This document shows, in pieces, positions 52,401 to 62,612 of a DNA stretch of 64,000 bases. Numbering within the stretch: the first letter of the stretch is position 1; every line of letters starts with the position of its first letter. The stretch is from Antiquaquibacter metalliresistens (GTDB lineage Bacteria; Actinomycetota; Actinomycetes; Actinomycetales; Microbacteriaceae), in the NCBI RefSeq assembly GCF_029211225.1, contig NZ_JARGEM010000004.1, positions 205,945 through 269,944 on the forward strand. Reading direction: 5' to 3'. The notes beneath the pieces were generated by a model, which was not told where the DNA came from, made no database searches, and saw only the letters and a list, made by a program, of their open reading frames with translations. A program made the position numbers and the translations under genes.

Positions 52401-52551
52401 GGGCCATCCCCGCCGCCGCCGCCCGCACCGCCGCCCCCGCCCGCACCGCCGCCCCCGTCTCAGCGAGTGTGCAGTTCGTGCGGGTGTCGACGCCGCGCAC
52501 CCGCACAAACTGCACACTCGCGGGCTGCGGCAGGGGCCTCGCATGAGGGCC
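52392..52551. repeat. R1 element inserted at a gene junction, flanked by 14-bp direct repeats
   Basis: CTCGCATGAGGGCC occurs at 52392-52405, spanning the stop of the MTHFR-like gene, and again at 52538-52551, spanning the methyltransferase start. Between them lie two 18-bp tandem copies of GCCCGCACCGCCGCCCCC-type sequence and the R1 hairpin. Removing 146 bp would restore a direct ATGA stop-start overlap of the two genes, as at most junctions in this window. Confidence 0.75.
52463..52521. repeat. R1 hairpin, copy 1
   Basis: Inverted repeat with 24-bp arms (52463-52486 and 52498-52521), one mismatch, and an 11-nt loop. The left arm begins GCGAGTGTGCAGTT and the right arm ends AACTGCACACTCGC. 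The copy at 54856-54914 has the same arm and loop lengths. Confidence 0.85.
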
Positions 52552-53095
52552 GAGGAATGGGATGCGCGCTACGCCGCCAGCGACGCGGTGTGGTCGCTCG
52601 AGCCCAACGCGTGGGTCGAGCGCACGCTCGCCCACCTCGACCCCGGCACCGCCGTCGACCTCGGCGCGGGTGAGGGGCGCAACGCCCTGTGGCTCGCGTC
52701 GCTGGGCTGGGAGGTGACCGCGGTCGACTTCTCCGCCGTGGGGCTGGCCACCGGCGCGCGGCGGGCCGCCGAGCTCGGCCTCGACGTCGAGTGGGTGACG
52801 GCGGATGCCACCACCTGGGTCTCCCCGCAGCAGGTCGACCTCGTGGTGATCGCCTACCTGCAGCTGCCCGCCGCCGACCTCGCCCGAGCCATCGGCAACG
52901 CCGCGGGCTACCTGGCTCCCGGCGGCACGCTCGCGCTCGTCGGACACGACCGCGCGAACACGGTGGGCGGACCTGCGGATGCCGCGCTGCTGCACACGGT
53001 GGAGGAGCTGCGGGCCGCCGCATCCGACCTCGACATCGTGGAGTGCCGCCAGGTGGAGCGCGTCACGTCGAAGGGCGTCGCGCTCGACACGGTGC

Positions 53096-53115
<20 letters not shown>
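52543..53115 (+). CDS. Class I SAM-dependent methyltransferase, TehB-like
   Basis: A 190-residue methyltransferase. Motif I is AVDLGAGEGRNALWLASLGWEVTAVDFS, with the acidic residue in ADATTW and LVVIAYLQLPAADL as motif IV. N-terminal WDARYAASDAVWSLEPNAWVERT is typical of the TehB/thiopurine methyltransferase-like group that methylates small molecules or oxyanions. ATG 52543 lies at the second copy of the 14-bp direct repeat. Its 3' end overlaps the ABC-F gene on the other strand by 20 bp. Confidence 0.8.
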
Positions 53116-54712
<1,597 letters not shown>

Positions 54713-54801
54713 AGAGGGAGTCCTGTTCGTGCTGAGAACGAACCCCGCCGGGCATGGCCGCGGACGCGGGGAGATCAGGACCTACAGCAGCACGAGCGTC
54801 G

Positions 54802-54830
54802 ACACTAGACCGCGTCCCCCCGTACGTCAA
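54802..54830 (-). promoter_or_regulatory. Promoter of the ABC-F gene
   Basis: On the minus strand TTGACG (54830-54825) and TAGTGT (54807-54802) are 17 bp apart, close to consensus. Transcription would start near 54795, giving a leader of about 80 nt. The leader contains the short inverted repeat GTTCGT/ACGAAC and a possible ATG-initiated upstream frame. A leader this long is unusual here and is common for ABC-F resistance genes, which often use attenuation. Confidence 0.6.
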
Positions 54831-54855
54831 GCGATGCGCCGCCCGCCCCCGTGCG

Positions 54856-54914
54856 GCGAGCGTGCAGTTGCTGCCGGTGGTGCTGTCGCGCACCCGCAGC
54901 AACTGCACACTCGC
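54856..54914. repeat. R1 hairpin, copy 2
   Basis: Inverted repeat with 24-bp arms (54856-54879 and 54891-54914), two mismatches, and an 11-nt loop, matching copy 1 at 52463 in arm length, loop length and most of the arm sequence (GTGCAGTTGCTGC and its complement). It lies between the ABC-F promoter and the PdxH-like stop, flanked by C-rich sequence on the left and G-rich on the right. Confidence 0.85.
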
Positions 54915-54942
54915 GGGCGGGGGCGCGGCGGGCGCGGCGGGG

Positions 54943-55491
54943 TCAGCCGGGCAGGTACTGCTTCTGCCAGTCGCCGTCGGTGAGGGTGAACTCGGTGCGT
55001 CGTGAGGCCGCTTGCGGGTCGCCCTGCCAGAACGTGAGCCGGTGCGGGCGCACCAGGAACCCGATCCAGGTCTCCGGGGGATGCCGCAGGTGCTCATCCT
55101 CGCTGAACGAGGCCCACAGCGCCCGCCGTTCCTCCAGCGGCAGCTGCGCGTACTCGTGCGTGTTCTGCCAGGCCAGCTGCTTGAGGTACGGCACGCGGGC
55201 GCGGTAGGCGCGATCCTGCTCGACGGCCGGTGCGAGCTCGGCGGTGCCGAGCACCACGAGCTGACGTGTGAAGTCCGGCCACAGGATCGTCAGCGCCACG
55301 CGCGGGTCGTCCGCGAGCTGCTGCACCTTGCGCGAGCGGGAGTCGGTGTGGAAGTAGAAGCCGTGCTCGTCGAACTCGCTCAAGAGCAGGGTGCGCGCAT
55401 CCGGTTCCGCCGTCGACATCGTCATGCGCGGCCGGTTCGGGTCGTCGTTGGCGGGCAGCCAGTCGACGAGCATCTCCCAGTGTTCAGACAT
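54943..55491 (-). CDS. Pyridoxamine 5'-phosphate oxidase family protein
   Basis: A 182-residue FMN split-barrel protein. RTLLLSEFDEHGFYFHTDSRSRKVQQLADDPRVALTILWPDFTRQLVVLGTAE and the C-terminal LVRPHRLTFWQGDPQAASRRTEFTL-like end resemble PdxH, although it is shorter than the usual 210-220 residues. It lies 7 bp inside the end of the creatininase-family gene, at the end of a seven-gene set of catabolic and transport genes, so it may act on a pathway intermediate or recycle PLP. True pyridoxine metabolism is not proved. Confidence 0.72.
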   Translation of the reverse strand: MSEHWEMLVDWLPANDDPNRPRMTMSTAEPDARTLLLSEFDEHGFYFHTDSRSRKVQQLADDPRVALTILWPDFTRQLVVLGTAELAPAVEQDRAYRARVPYLKQLAWQNTHEYAQLPLEERRALWASFSEDEHLRHPPETWIGFLVRPHRLTFWQGDPQAASRRTEFTLTDGDWQKQYLPG

Positions 55492-56230
55492 GGCGGAACC
55501 TCGCGATCTCCTCGAGTGCGGCGACCCCCTGGGCGACGGATGCCGCGAGCAGTTCCTCGCCGTGTGCGAGGTTCGCCGTGGTGGGGTCGCCGATCACGCC
55601 GGATGGCCCGAAGTCGTTCGACAGCCAGCCGAAGCTCACCGCGCCCCCGTTGAACTTGATCTGCTCGTAGTCGGCGAGGTGGTCCGGCACCCACCGCTGG
55701 GTCACGGAGAGGTCGACGAGTTCTGGTCGCAGCGCCAGGATCATCGAGGTCTCGCCGTGTCCGCCGTGGATGCCGAACCCGTTCTCGGTCTCGCCGGCCG
55801 GGATCGACGCGTTCATGAGGAACGTGCGCAACCCGGTCTCCCGGCGGATCTCGCGCAGTGCCACTTGCAGCAGCGCGATGTTGCCCCCGTGCCCGTTGTA
55901 GAGCACGAGGGTGCGCGCCGGCGTGTTCGCGACGGATGCCGCGACCTCCAGCACCGTGCGCATGAGGGTCTCCCACCCGATCCACACCGTGCCCGGCGCC
56001 CAGTCGTGCTCGTCGGACTTCGTGAACGCCAGCGGCGGCAGCAACCACGCGTCGAGCGGGCTCGCCTCGACGATGCGGCGGGAGAGCTCGTCGGCCATGA
56101 TGAGGTCGGTCGAGAGGGGCAGATGGGGGCCGTGGTGCTCGATCGAGCCCACCGGCAGCACGACGATCGAGTCGGCCGTCAGCGTGGTCACAAGGGCCGG
56201 GCCGGGCAGTTCGTCGAGTCGGCGGCTCAC
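55484..56230 (-). CDS. Creatininase-family amidohydrolase
   Basis: A 248-residue member of the creatininase superfamily. The metal-binding and catalytic motifs are VLPVGSIEHHGPHLPLSTDLIMA, LVLYNGHGGNIALLQVALREI and IHGGHGETSMILALRPE. Members include creatininase, MftE peptidase and formamide hydrolases of cofactor pathways, so the substrate is open. GTG 56230 overlaps the FAD-linked oxidase stop by GTGA, and its own end overlaps the PdxH-like start by 8 bp. Confidence 0.82.
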   Translation of the reverse strand: MSRRLDELPGPALVTTLTADSIVVLPVGSIEHHGPHLPLSTDLIMADELSRRIVEASPLDAWLLPPLAFTKSDEHDWAPGTVWIGWETLMRTVLEVAASVANTPARTLVLYNGHGGNIALLQVALREIRRETGLRTFLMNASIPAGETENGFGIHGGHGETSMILALRPELVDLSVTQRWVPDHLADYEQIKFNGGAVSFGWLSNDFGPSGVIGDPTTANLAHGEELLAASVAQGVAALEEIARFRHV

Positions 56231-57540
56231 ACCTGGCTCCCGGTGTCGATGGGCGCCTTCGCCTGCAGCTTGCCCGGGTTCAGCAGGTGCTGCGGGTCGG
56301 TGGTCTCCGCGAGCGCCGCGGTGCGGGCGGGCTCGTAGTCCACGAACCACTGGTGTGGGTTGTGATACCCGACGCCCAGAGCGGCGAGCTTCTCGAATCC
56401 CGCGTAGACGTCGTCGGGGTTCGTGTAGGTGCCGGCGAGCATCCCGATCGGCCTGCCCTTCTGGGCCTCGATGTGCAGCATGCCGCCAGGGTAGACCGCG
56501 TGCACCTCGTCGATGCGGTCGACGAGCTCGTCGCCGGCGACCTCGACGTGGAAGTACGTGTTGGGGTAGGCCTTCTGCAGCCACTCGATGGGGTGGTTGT
56601 AGCTGACCATGCTGATCTTCATGCAGATCTGCGAGCCGGACTCCACGCGGTCGACGCGGCCTCCGGCGTTCTCGACGAGCGCCGTCGCCGCGTCGAGGGA
56701 TGCGGCATCCAGAATCGCCCGCAGGCTCGCCCGCCCGGCCGGGATCTGCAGATCGGCCGGGAGCGCCTCGGCGAGCGTGGGCAGGTCGGCGCTCACCAGT
56801 CGCGGGGTGGGCTCCAGGTCGGCGAACGGCCGGATCACGCTGAGCGCCTGCTCGAACGTGTCGAAGCTCGCGAAGAACCCGCGCCAGTCCTGCAGCGGCT
56901 CGAGCTTGACGGTGACGCGCGCGATGATCCCGGCGGTGCCGTAGTTGTGGATGTAGGGCTCGGTCGCTTCGCCCTCGAGGTGGATGAGCGTCGCGTCTGG
57001 CACGGCGTGCACGACGTCGAGGGCGAGCACGAAGCCGGTGTGCAGCATGCCGTGCTTGATCGAACCGGTGCCGCCGGAGCCACCGGAGACGAAGCCGCCG
57101 ACCGTGGAGTTGGCGGTCGACGGGTACATCAGTACCTGCTGACCGGCCTTGTTGGCGGTGGTCTCGATCGCGACCATCGACGCGCCGGCCTCGGCGGTGA
57201 GGTAGCCGTCGCCGACCTCGAGGATCTCGCGCGCGCGCGAGGTGTCGAGCACGAGTCCGCCCTCGAAGGGGATGGCCTGCCCGTAGTTGCCGGTGCCCTT
57301 GCCGCGCGGGGTGATCGGCACACCATGACGCACCGCGGCGCCGACGGCCAACGCGATCTCCTCGGCGTTGGCGGGGTAGGCGACGAGGTCTGCCAGTCCG
57401 AGCGGCAGTTGCTCGCTGATCACGGGCGACAGGCGCGAACCGTCGACGGACGCTCGCTCGCGGGCGGCGAGCTCGACGCTGACGCCCTTGTCGCCGAGCA
57501 GTTCGCGCAGTTCGGCTTCGAGGGCCTCGATGTTCGGCAT
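56227..57540 (-). CDS. FAD-linked oxidase (VAO/GlcD type)
   Basis: A 437-residue flavoprotein with the PCMH FAD-binding domain. Marker motifs are PITPRGKGTGNYGQAIPFEGGLVLDTSRAREI and the YPSTANSTVGGFVSGGSGGTGSIKHG loop. The C-terminal part (HNPHQWFVDYEPARTAALAETTDPQHLLNPGKL) closes the substrate-binding domain. It probably oxidises a hydroxy- or amino-acid-like substrate of the surrounding pathway. ATG 57540 with GGAAGGA upstream. Confidence 0.82.
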   Translation of the reverse strand: MPNIEALEAELRELLGDKGVSVELAARERASVDGSRLSPVISEQLPLGLADLVAYPANAEEIALAVGAAVRHGVPITPRGKGTGNYGQAIPFEGGLVLDTSRAREILEVGDGYLTAEAGASMVAIETTANKAGQQVLMYPSTANSTVGGFVSGGSGGTGSIKHGMLHTGFVLALDVVHAVPDATLIHLEGEATEPYIHNYGTAGIIARVTVKLEPLQDWRGFFASFDTFEQALSVIRPFADLEPTPRLVSADLPTLAEALPADLQIPAGRASLRAILDAASLDAATALVENAGGRVDRVESGSQICMKISMVSYNHPIEWLQKAYPNTYFHVEVAGDELVDRIDEVHAVYPGGMLHIEAQKGRPIGMLAGTYTNPDDVYAGFEKLAALGVGYHNPHQWFVDYEPARTAALAETTDPQHLLNPGKLQAKAPIDTGSQV

Positions 57541-57607
57541 TGCTGTCCTTCCTGCCTGGTGCTGGTGCTGGTACTGGTGCTGCAGTCGCGGTGCGGCAGG
57601 ATTTGAT

Positions 57608-57678
57608 GACGGTCGGCGGGAGCTACGAGTCCCGCCAACCGTCAGCATCTCCCGCCAATCCTGTGAAATCTCCCGCCA
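57608..57678. repeat. R3 repeat element, copy 2
   Basis: A hairpin with arms GACGGTCGGCGGGA (57608-57621) and TCCCGCCAACCGTC (57630-57643), one mismatch and an 8-nt loop, is followed by ATCTCCCGCCA at 57647-57657 and again at 57668-57678, 21 bp apart. Arm sequence, loop length and the ATCTCCCGCCA tail match copy 1 at 48488-48537. It sits between an SDR gene and the FAD-linked oxidase gene. Confidence 0.85.
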
Positions 57679-57711
57679 GAGGAATGGTGCTCCCGCCGCG
57701 GGTGGTGCCGG

Positions 57712-58470
57712 TCAGTGCATGACCATGCCGCCGGTGACGTTGATCGCCTGGCCGGTGAGGTAGTCGGAGTCCTCGCTGGCGAGGAAGAGGGCGACGGCGG
57801 CGACATCCTTCGTCTCGCCGAGTCGGCCGAGGGGGGAGTAGCTCGACCACTCCTCGACCATCGCGTCGGTGCGGGTCGCTGCACCCATCTCGGTGAGGAT
57901 GTAGCCGGGGCAGATGGAGTTCGCGGTGATGCCGTGCACGCCCCACTCGAGCGCGGCCTGCCGGGTGAGCGCGACGACGGCGGCCTTCGATGCGGGGTAG
58001 GCGCCCTCGCCAGCGCCGCCCTTCTTGGCCGCCATGCTCGCGAGGTTGACGATCTTGCCGCCGTGTCCGGCGTCGAGCATCGAGCGCACGCACACCTGCA
58101 TGGTGGTGAGCATCGCGCGGGTGTTGATGGAGAAGGTCTCGTTCCAGTCCTGCACGGTCACCTCGAGCAGCGATCCGAAGCGCAGGATGCCCGCGCAGTT
58201 GACCAGCACGTCGACGCCGCCGAGGGCGTCCACCGCCGCCTGGGTGGCGGCCGCGGTGGCCACCGGATCGAGCAGATCCACCTCGAAGAAGCTGCCGCCG
58301 ATCGTGTCGGCGTGGGCCGAGCCCTGCTCGGCGAGGCGGTCGAGGATGCCCACCCGGGCACCCTCGACCGCGAAGCGGGCGGCGATCTCGCCGCCGATGC
58401 CACGGGCCCCGCCGGTGACGATGATGCGCTTGCCCAGCAGGCGCTGGTTCGTCACCGACGGGGTCGTCAT
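57712..58470 (-). CDS. Short-chain dehydrogenase/reductase of the right-end cluster
   Basis: A 252-residue classical SDR. Cofactor motif TGGARGIG, NCAGILR, and the catalytic Tyr/Lys in GAYPASKAA are present, and the end (YLTGQAINVTGGMVMH) is typical of FabG-like enzymes. It lies 7 bp after the substrate-binding protein stop, so it is probably in the transporter operon, with the R3 repeat separating it from the FAD-linked oxidase. Confidence 0.8.
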   Translation of the reverse strand: MTTPSVTNQRLLGKRIIVTGGARGIGGEIAARFAVEGARVGILDRLAEQGSAHADTIGGSFFEVDLLDPVATAAATQAAVDALGGVDVLVNCAGILRFGSLLEVTVQDWNETFSINTRAMLTTMQVCVRSMLDAGHGGKIVNLASMAAKKGGAGEGAYPASKAAVVALTRQAALEWGVHGITANSICPGYILTEMGAATRTDAMVEEWSSYSPLGRLGETKDVAAVALFLASEDSDYLTGQAINVTGGMVMH

Positions 58471-58477
58471 GGCGGTG

Positions 58478-59650
58478 CTACTTCAGGCCGAGCGAGGCGT
58501 CGACGAACTCGTTCGTGTAGAGCGCCTCGGGCGTCAGGCCCTCGGCGATCTCCACACCCTGAGCCGTGAAGATCGGCACGACGATGTCGAACAGCGACGC
58601 GACGCGAGCCTCGTCGAAGTTGCCGAGCGTGTCATCCGGTCCGTTGGCGATGATGCCGTCGGCCAGCTGCGTCTCGAACGAGAAGTCGGCAACCTCTGCG
58701 CTGTAGACCCAGCCGGTGTCGTACGCATCGACGAGCTCGAGCACGAGCGCGTTCGTCGAGTCCTTCAGCGTGCCGTCGTAGTAGTCGATCTCCGCCTGCT
58801 GCATGACGGGGACCAGGAGCGAGAGGCAGTCGGCGTAGGCCTCGACGTCATCCGGACGAACCGAGACCATCGCGGCGTACTTCGGGTACCCGGCGTCGTT
58901 GATCAGCTGGTAGGCGACCGGCTTGCCCCACTCCGGAACCTCGTTCTCGTAGATGTACGGCTCGGCGGAGGCGAAGCCCTGCTGTGCGATCTTGCCGCCC
59001 TCCGACACGAACACGGCGGGCTGGCCGTCGTAGGTCGAGTCGATCTGGTCGGCCGAGAGCACACCGGCACCGACGAAGTAGTCGATGTAGACGCCACCGG
59101 GGAAGACGCGGACGGTCGCGCCGGCCTCACCGAGGCCCGCGATGTCGGTGACATCCGGGTAGGTCTCCGGGTCCCACATGATCATCTGCGGGTCCTTCTC
59201 GAGCGGCTGGAACACGCCGACCGTCGGGAGGTCGACGGAGTGGGCGATCGCCTCGTCCGTGCCGACGTACGCCATGAAGATGGAGTCGTCGCTGTACAGC
59301 TGGGCGTTGGGCTGCGCGAAGCCGACTGCCGGGCCACCGGCGAGGATCGTGACATCCACACCCGTGTACTCGCCGCTAGCCATGAGCGGGCCGGTGACGG
59401 TCTTGTTGGTGTCGTCGATCGTGTAGGTGTCGCCGAGGAGGGCGTAGAGGTGGCCGTGCTCGGCCTCCGGGTTCCAGTCGGTCTGGATCTTGATGTCCGC
59501 GGGGCAGCCGGCGGCGGCGAGGTCGACGGCGCCGATCTCGAGTTCCGGTGCTGCGCTGTCCTCGGGCGCGGGGGTGCTGCAGGCGGCGAGCGTCATCGCG
59601 CCGGCCGCGAGGCCGACCGTGATGAGCGCCCTGGTGCGTGTGATGCGCAT
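58478..59650 (-). CDS. ABC transporter substrate-binding lipoprotein, NMT1/THI5-like
   Basis: A 390-residue lipoprotein with signal peptide and lipobox (MTLAACSTPAPE). The mature part begins with the NMT1-type IKIQTDWNPEAEHGHLYALLGD, as in binding proteins for thiamine precursors, nitrate/sulfonates and other small rings or amides. VYIDYFVGAGVL and QPAVFVSEGG are typical barrel-lobe segments. It delivers the solute to the permease and ATPase encoded next to it. Substrate unknown. Confidence 0.82.
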   Translation of the reverse strand: MRITRTRALITVGLAAGAMTLAACSTPAPEDSAAPELEIGAVDLAAAGCPADIKIQTDWNPEAEHGHLYALLGDTYTIDDTNKTVTGPLMASGEYTGVDVTILAGGPAVGFAQPNAQLYSDDSIFMAYVGTDEAIAHSVDLPTVGVFQPLEKDPQMIMWDPETYPDVTDIAGLGEAGATVRVFPGGVYIDYFVGAGVLSADQIDSTYDGQPAVFVSEGGKIAQQGFASAEPYIYENEVPEWGKPVAYQLINDAGYPKYAAMVSVRPDDVEAYADCLSLLVPVMQQAEIDYYDGTLKDSTNALVLELVDAYDTGWVYSAEVADFSFETQLADGIIANGPDDTLGNFDEARVASLFDIVVPIFTAQGVEIAEGLTPEALYTNEFVDASLGLK

Positions 59651-59708
59651 CGGTTCTCCTTGTGTGTTGTGGATGTGATGGTGCAGGGGTGGGTCAGTGT
59701 GGTCTGGG

Positions 59709-60548
59709 TCAGCCGAAGTCGTACCACTTGCCGACGGCGCGCTTGCCGATCCAGCCGAACAGCAGGAAGATCACGACGCCGAACAGCGAGGCGACGAGGA
59801 TCGACGCGAACAGTTCGGCCGAGTTCAGGCGAGCACCGTACTTGGCGATGAGGGCGCCGATGCCGGGGGTGCCGCGCTGGAAGAAGAAGTCGCCGACGAT
59901 CGCGCCGACGACGCTCAGGCCCGCCGAGATGCGCATGCCGGCGAAGATCGCCGGGGTCGCCGCCGGAAGCTCGAGCTTGGTGAGGATGATCCAGCGCGAC
60001 GCACCCTGCAGCTTGAACAGTTCGCGATGCCCCCGGTCGACGGACTGCAGGCCGAACAGCGTGTTGGACACCATGGGGAACAGCGCGATCAGGATGCAGA
60101 CCACCACCCGGGCGAAGAAGTCGTAGCCGAACCAGAACCCGATGAGCGGCACCACCGCGAGGATCGGGATGGACTGGAGGATCACCGCGTAGGGGAACGT
60201 CGTGCGCTCGACCCACTTGGCCTGGTTCATGCCGATCGCCCAGACCACTCCGAGCGCGATCGCGATCGCGAGACCGACGAGCGCCACGGTCGCCGTGTTG
60301 CCGAGGGCGCGGTAGATGTCGGGAGCGGTCTTCGGGTCGACGAGCTTGCCGAGCACGACGTGCGGCTCGGGCAGCAGGAACCCGCGCTCGCCGAGCGCGG
60401 CGTGCAGCGCGTACGCGCCGACGATGAGCGCCGCGAGGAGCCCGATCGGGGGACCCCACAGGCCGATCCTGCCCGGTCCGAAGTTCGTGCCCCGTCGGCG
60501 TAGGCGCACCGCGACCGGTGCCGCGCCCTCGTTCGCCGTGTCGGCCAT
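59709..60548 (-). CDS. ABC transporter permease
   Basis: A 279-residue permease of the SsuC/TauC type with six membrane helices. The EAA loop reads ELFKLQGASRWIILTKLELPAATPAIFAGMRIS. The N-terminus is a basic tail (VRLRRRGTNFGPG). ATG 60548 overlaps the ATPase gene stop by 4 bp, and the binding-protein gene begins 58 bp downstream of its stop. Confidence 0.85.
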   Translation of the reverse strand: MADTANEGAAPVAVRLRRRGTNFGPGRIGLWGPPIGLLAALIVGAYALHAALGERGFLLPEPHVVLGKLVDPKTAPDIYRALGNTATVALVGLAIAIALGVVWAIGMNQAKWVERTTFPYAVILQSIPILAVVPLIGFWFGYDFFARVVVCILIALFPMVSNTLFGLQSVDRGHRELFKLQGASRWIILTKLELPAATPAIFAGMRISAGLSVVGAIVGDFFFQRGTPGIGALIAKYGARLNSAELFASILVASLFGVVIFLLFGWIGKRAVGKWYDFG

Positions 60549-61306
60549 CAGTGGCCCTCCCTCAGTGCGTGCGAGACCTTGCCGACGAGTTCCGCGAACT
60601 CGGCGGTGTAGCGGATCTCGGGGTCCCGTGGCATGGGGAACGGCACCTCGAACTCGTCGACGATCGTGCCCGGACGCCCGGACATCACGATCACGCGGGT
60701 CGAGAGGTACACCGCCTCGGAGACGGAGTGGGTGATGAACAGCCCGGCGAACTGGGTCTCGGCGAACAGCCGCAGCAGTTCGTCGTTGAGGCGCTCGCGG
60801 GTGATCTCGTCGAGCGCACCGAACGGCTCGTCGAACAGGAAGAGCTCGGGGTCGAGGGTCAGTGAGCGCGCGAGCGAGGTGCGCATGCGCATGCCGCCGG
60901 AGAGCTGGCGCGGCAGGTGCTTCTCGAAGCCCGTGAGCCCGACGAGGTCGATGGCATCCTTGGCCTTCTTGCGGCGCACCGCGATGGTGTCCCACTGCAG
61001 TTCGGCGAGCAGCTCGACGTTCGCTTGCACGTTGCGCCACGGCAGCAGCGTCGCGTCTTGGAAGACGTACCCGATGCGGTTCGTGTCGAGCTGCACGGTG
61101 CCGTTCGAAGCCTGCTCGAGACCGGACGCGATGCGCAGCAGCGTGGACTTGCCGCAGCCGGAGGGGCCGACGACGGTCACGAACTCCCCGCGTTTGACGG
61201 TCAGGTCAACGCCGGTGAGGGCGACGGTGCCGTCCGGGAAGGTCATCGCGACATCGCTGAAGTCGAGCAGGGTGTCGTTGAGGGTCGCAGTTGACAAGGG
61301 TGTCAC
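60548..61306 (-). CDS. ABC transporter ATP-binding protein
   Basis: A 252-residue ATPase of the SsuB/TauB group. Walker A is GPSGCGKST, Q-loop GYVFQDATLLPW, signature LSGGMRMRTSLARSL, Walker B LFLFDEPFGALDE and H-loop ITHSVSEA. It energises the NMT1-type importer. The GTG at 61306 overlaps the amidohydrolase stop by 4 bp. Confidence 0.88.
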   Translation of the reverse strand: MTPLSTATLNDTLLDFSDVAMTFPDGTVALTGVDLTVKRGEFVTVVGPSGCGKSTLLRIASGLEQASNGTVQLDTNRIGYVFQDATLLPWRNVQANVELLAELQWDTIAVRRKKAKDAIDLVGLTGFEKHLPRQLSGGMRMRTSLARSLTLDPELFLFDEPFGALDEITRERLNDELLRLFAETQFAGLFITHSVSEAVYLSTRVIVMSGRPGTIVDEFEVPFPMPRDPEIRYTAEFAELVGKVSHALREGH

Positions 61307-62553
61307 CTCGTTTCGAATACGGTCACGCGGGCGGGGGCAGGACGGGCGGTCTCATGGGTGGTGACGCTGTGCGAGACCAGACGGCCGGCGTGGATGACGT
61401 ACCGGTCGGCCGGGGCGTTGGCGACGATATCCGACAGGCTCGTGCCGCGCACGGCGAGCAGTTCCGCTCGAGCCCCGACGTGCACGCCGGCGGGCGGCAG
61501 GCTCATCACCGAACGGGCGCCGTCGGTGACGGCCGTGACGGCCTCTTCGAGCGAGAGGTGCCCGGCGGTCACCAGCAGCGATGCGGTTTCCAACGCGTCG
61601 CTGCGGCCGACGGGGTTGAAGGGGTCGCGCACGTTGTCGGCGCCGGCGGCGACGCGCACACCGGCATCCAGCAGGCGACGCAGCGCGGTGAGTCCGCGGG
61701 GCGTCGCGACCGGGTGATCCCAGCCCTGCAGGTAGAGGTTGGTGATCGGCAGCGAGATGATGCCGAGATCGCTCTCGAGCACGTCGGCGATGACGCCGTC
61801 GAGCTCGTCGTTCTCGAGCGTGCCGAGCCGCACGCAGTGGCCCGCGGAGACGGGGACGTCCCAGTCGCGCACGATGCGGGCGAACTCGATGATCGTCGGG
61901 TCGCCGCCGAGTCCCTCGTCGGTGTGCAGATCCACACCGAGGCCGCGCCGCTCGGCGAGACCCAGCAACCGGCCGAGGTCGCTCAGCGGTTCGGGCGAGA
62001 GGTGCGGGGCCCCGCCGACCAGGTCGAGTCCGAGGTCGAGGGCGGCCTCGATGGTGGCATCGGGGATGTCGTAGCCGGGCAGCGCGACGAGCTCCAGATC
62101 CATGAGTCCCGCCAGGCGTTCGCGCACGTTCACGAGCGCTCGGGCACCACGCAGCGGGTCGTCGCCCACGAGCATGTCGACGTGACTGCGGATCGCGGTC
62201 GTGCCGTTGCGCAGCATCGCGAGCGCCTGGTCGAGCGCGCGTTCCTCGATGCTCTCCGCGGTCATCTCGTCGGAGTAGGCGCGCCACGACACGATCGCGC
62301 GCTCGAGGTCGCCGGCGGGTGGGGCGATGAGGTCCCAGGTTCCCGCCTTGTCGAGGTGCGCGTGGGGCTCGGCGGGGGCGGTGATGAGCAGGTGACCGGC
62401 GAGGTCGAGGGTCGCGGCATCCGGTTCGACGGGGCCGCCGGCGGCGGGGCGCACCGAGCGCACGATGTCTTCGATGAGTTCGACGTCGACGATCGAGCCG
62501 TCGGCGAGCGTGGCGTTCCTCAGCAGGCTGACCTGGCGGGGAAGGGTGGGCAC
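61303..62553 (-). CDS. Cytosine deaminase-like amidohydrolase
   Basis: A 416-residue metal-dependent amidohydrolase. The HAHLDKAGTWDL metal-site motif, VDLHTDEG, SAGHCVRLGTLEN and AAGADNVRDPFNPVGRSDALE (metal Asp) match the CodA/AtzB-like group of deaminases acting on nitrogen heterocycles. It is the first gene of the transporter operon, so the imported solute is probably a heterocycle that is opened or deaminated in the cell. The GTG at 62553 has no clear ribosome-binding site; the leader is about 80 nt. Confidence 0.8.
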   Translation of the reverse strand: MPTLPRQVSLLRNATLADGSIVDVELIEDIVRSVRPAAGGPVEPDAATLDLAGHLLITAPAEPHAHLDKAGTWDLIAPPAGDLERAIVSWRAYSDEMTAESIEERALDQALAMLRNGTTAIRSHVDMLVGDDPLRGARALVNVRERLAGLMDLELVALPGYDIPDATIEAALDLGLDLVGGAPHLSPEPLSDLGRLLGLAERRGLGVDLHTDEGLGGDPTIIEFARIVRDWDVPVSAGHCVRLGTLENDELDGVIADVLESDLGIISLPITNLYLQGWDHPVATPRGLTALRRLLDAGVRVAAGADNVRDPFNPVGRSDALETASLLVTAGHLSLEEAVTAVTDGARSVMSLPPAGVHVGARAELLAVRGTSLSDIVANAPADRYVIHAGRLVSHSVTTHETARPAPARVTVFETR

Positions 62554-62612
62554 GGCGCTCGGCTTTCGGGAGGTGAGACGTGATCGGTGCGCCGTCGAAC
62601 CGATTGCAGGAA

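Noticed and set aside
51344-52546. Read-through of the first ATG copy at 52397 across the R1 element as a separate small protein
   Set aside because: The frame from 52397 encodes only Ala/Arg/Thr-rich repeat translation and ends at the methyltransferase start; it has no coding signature.
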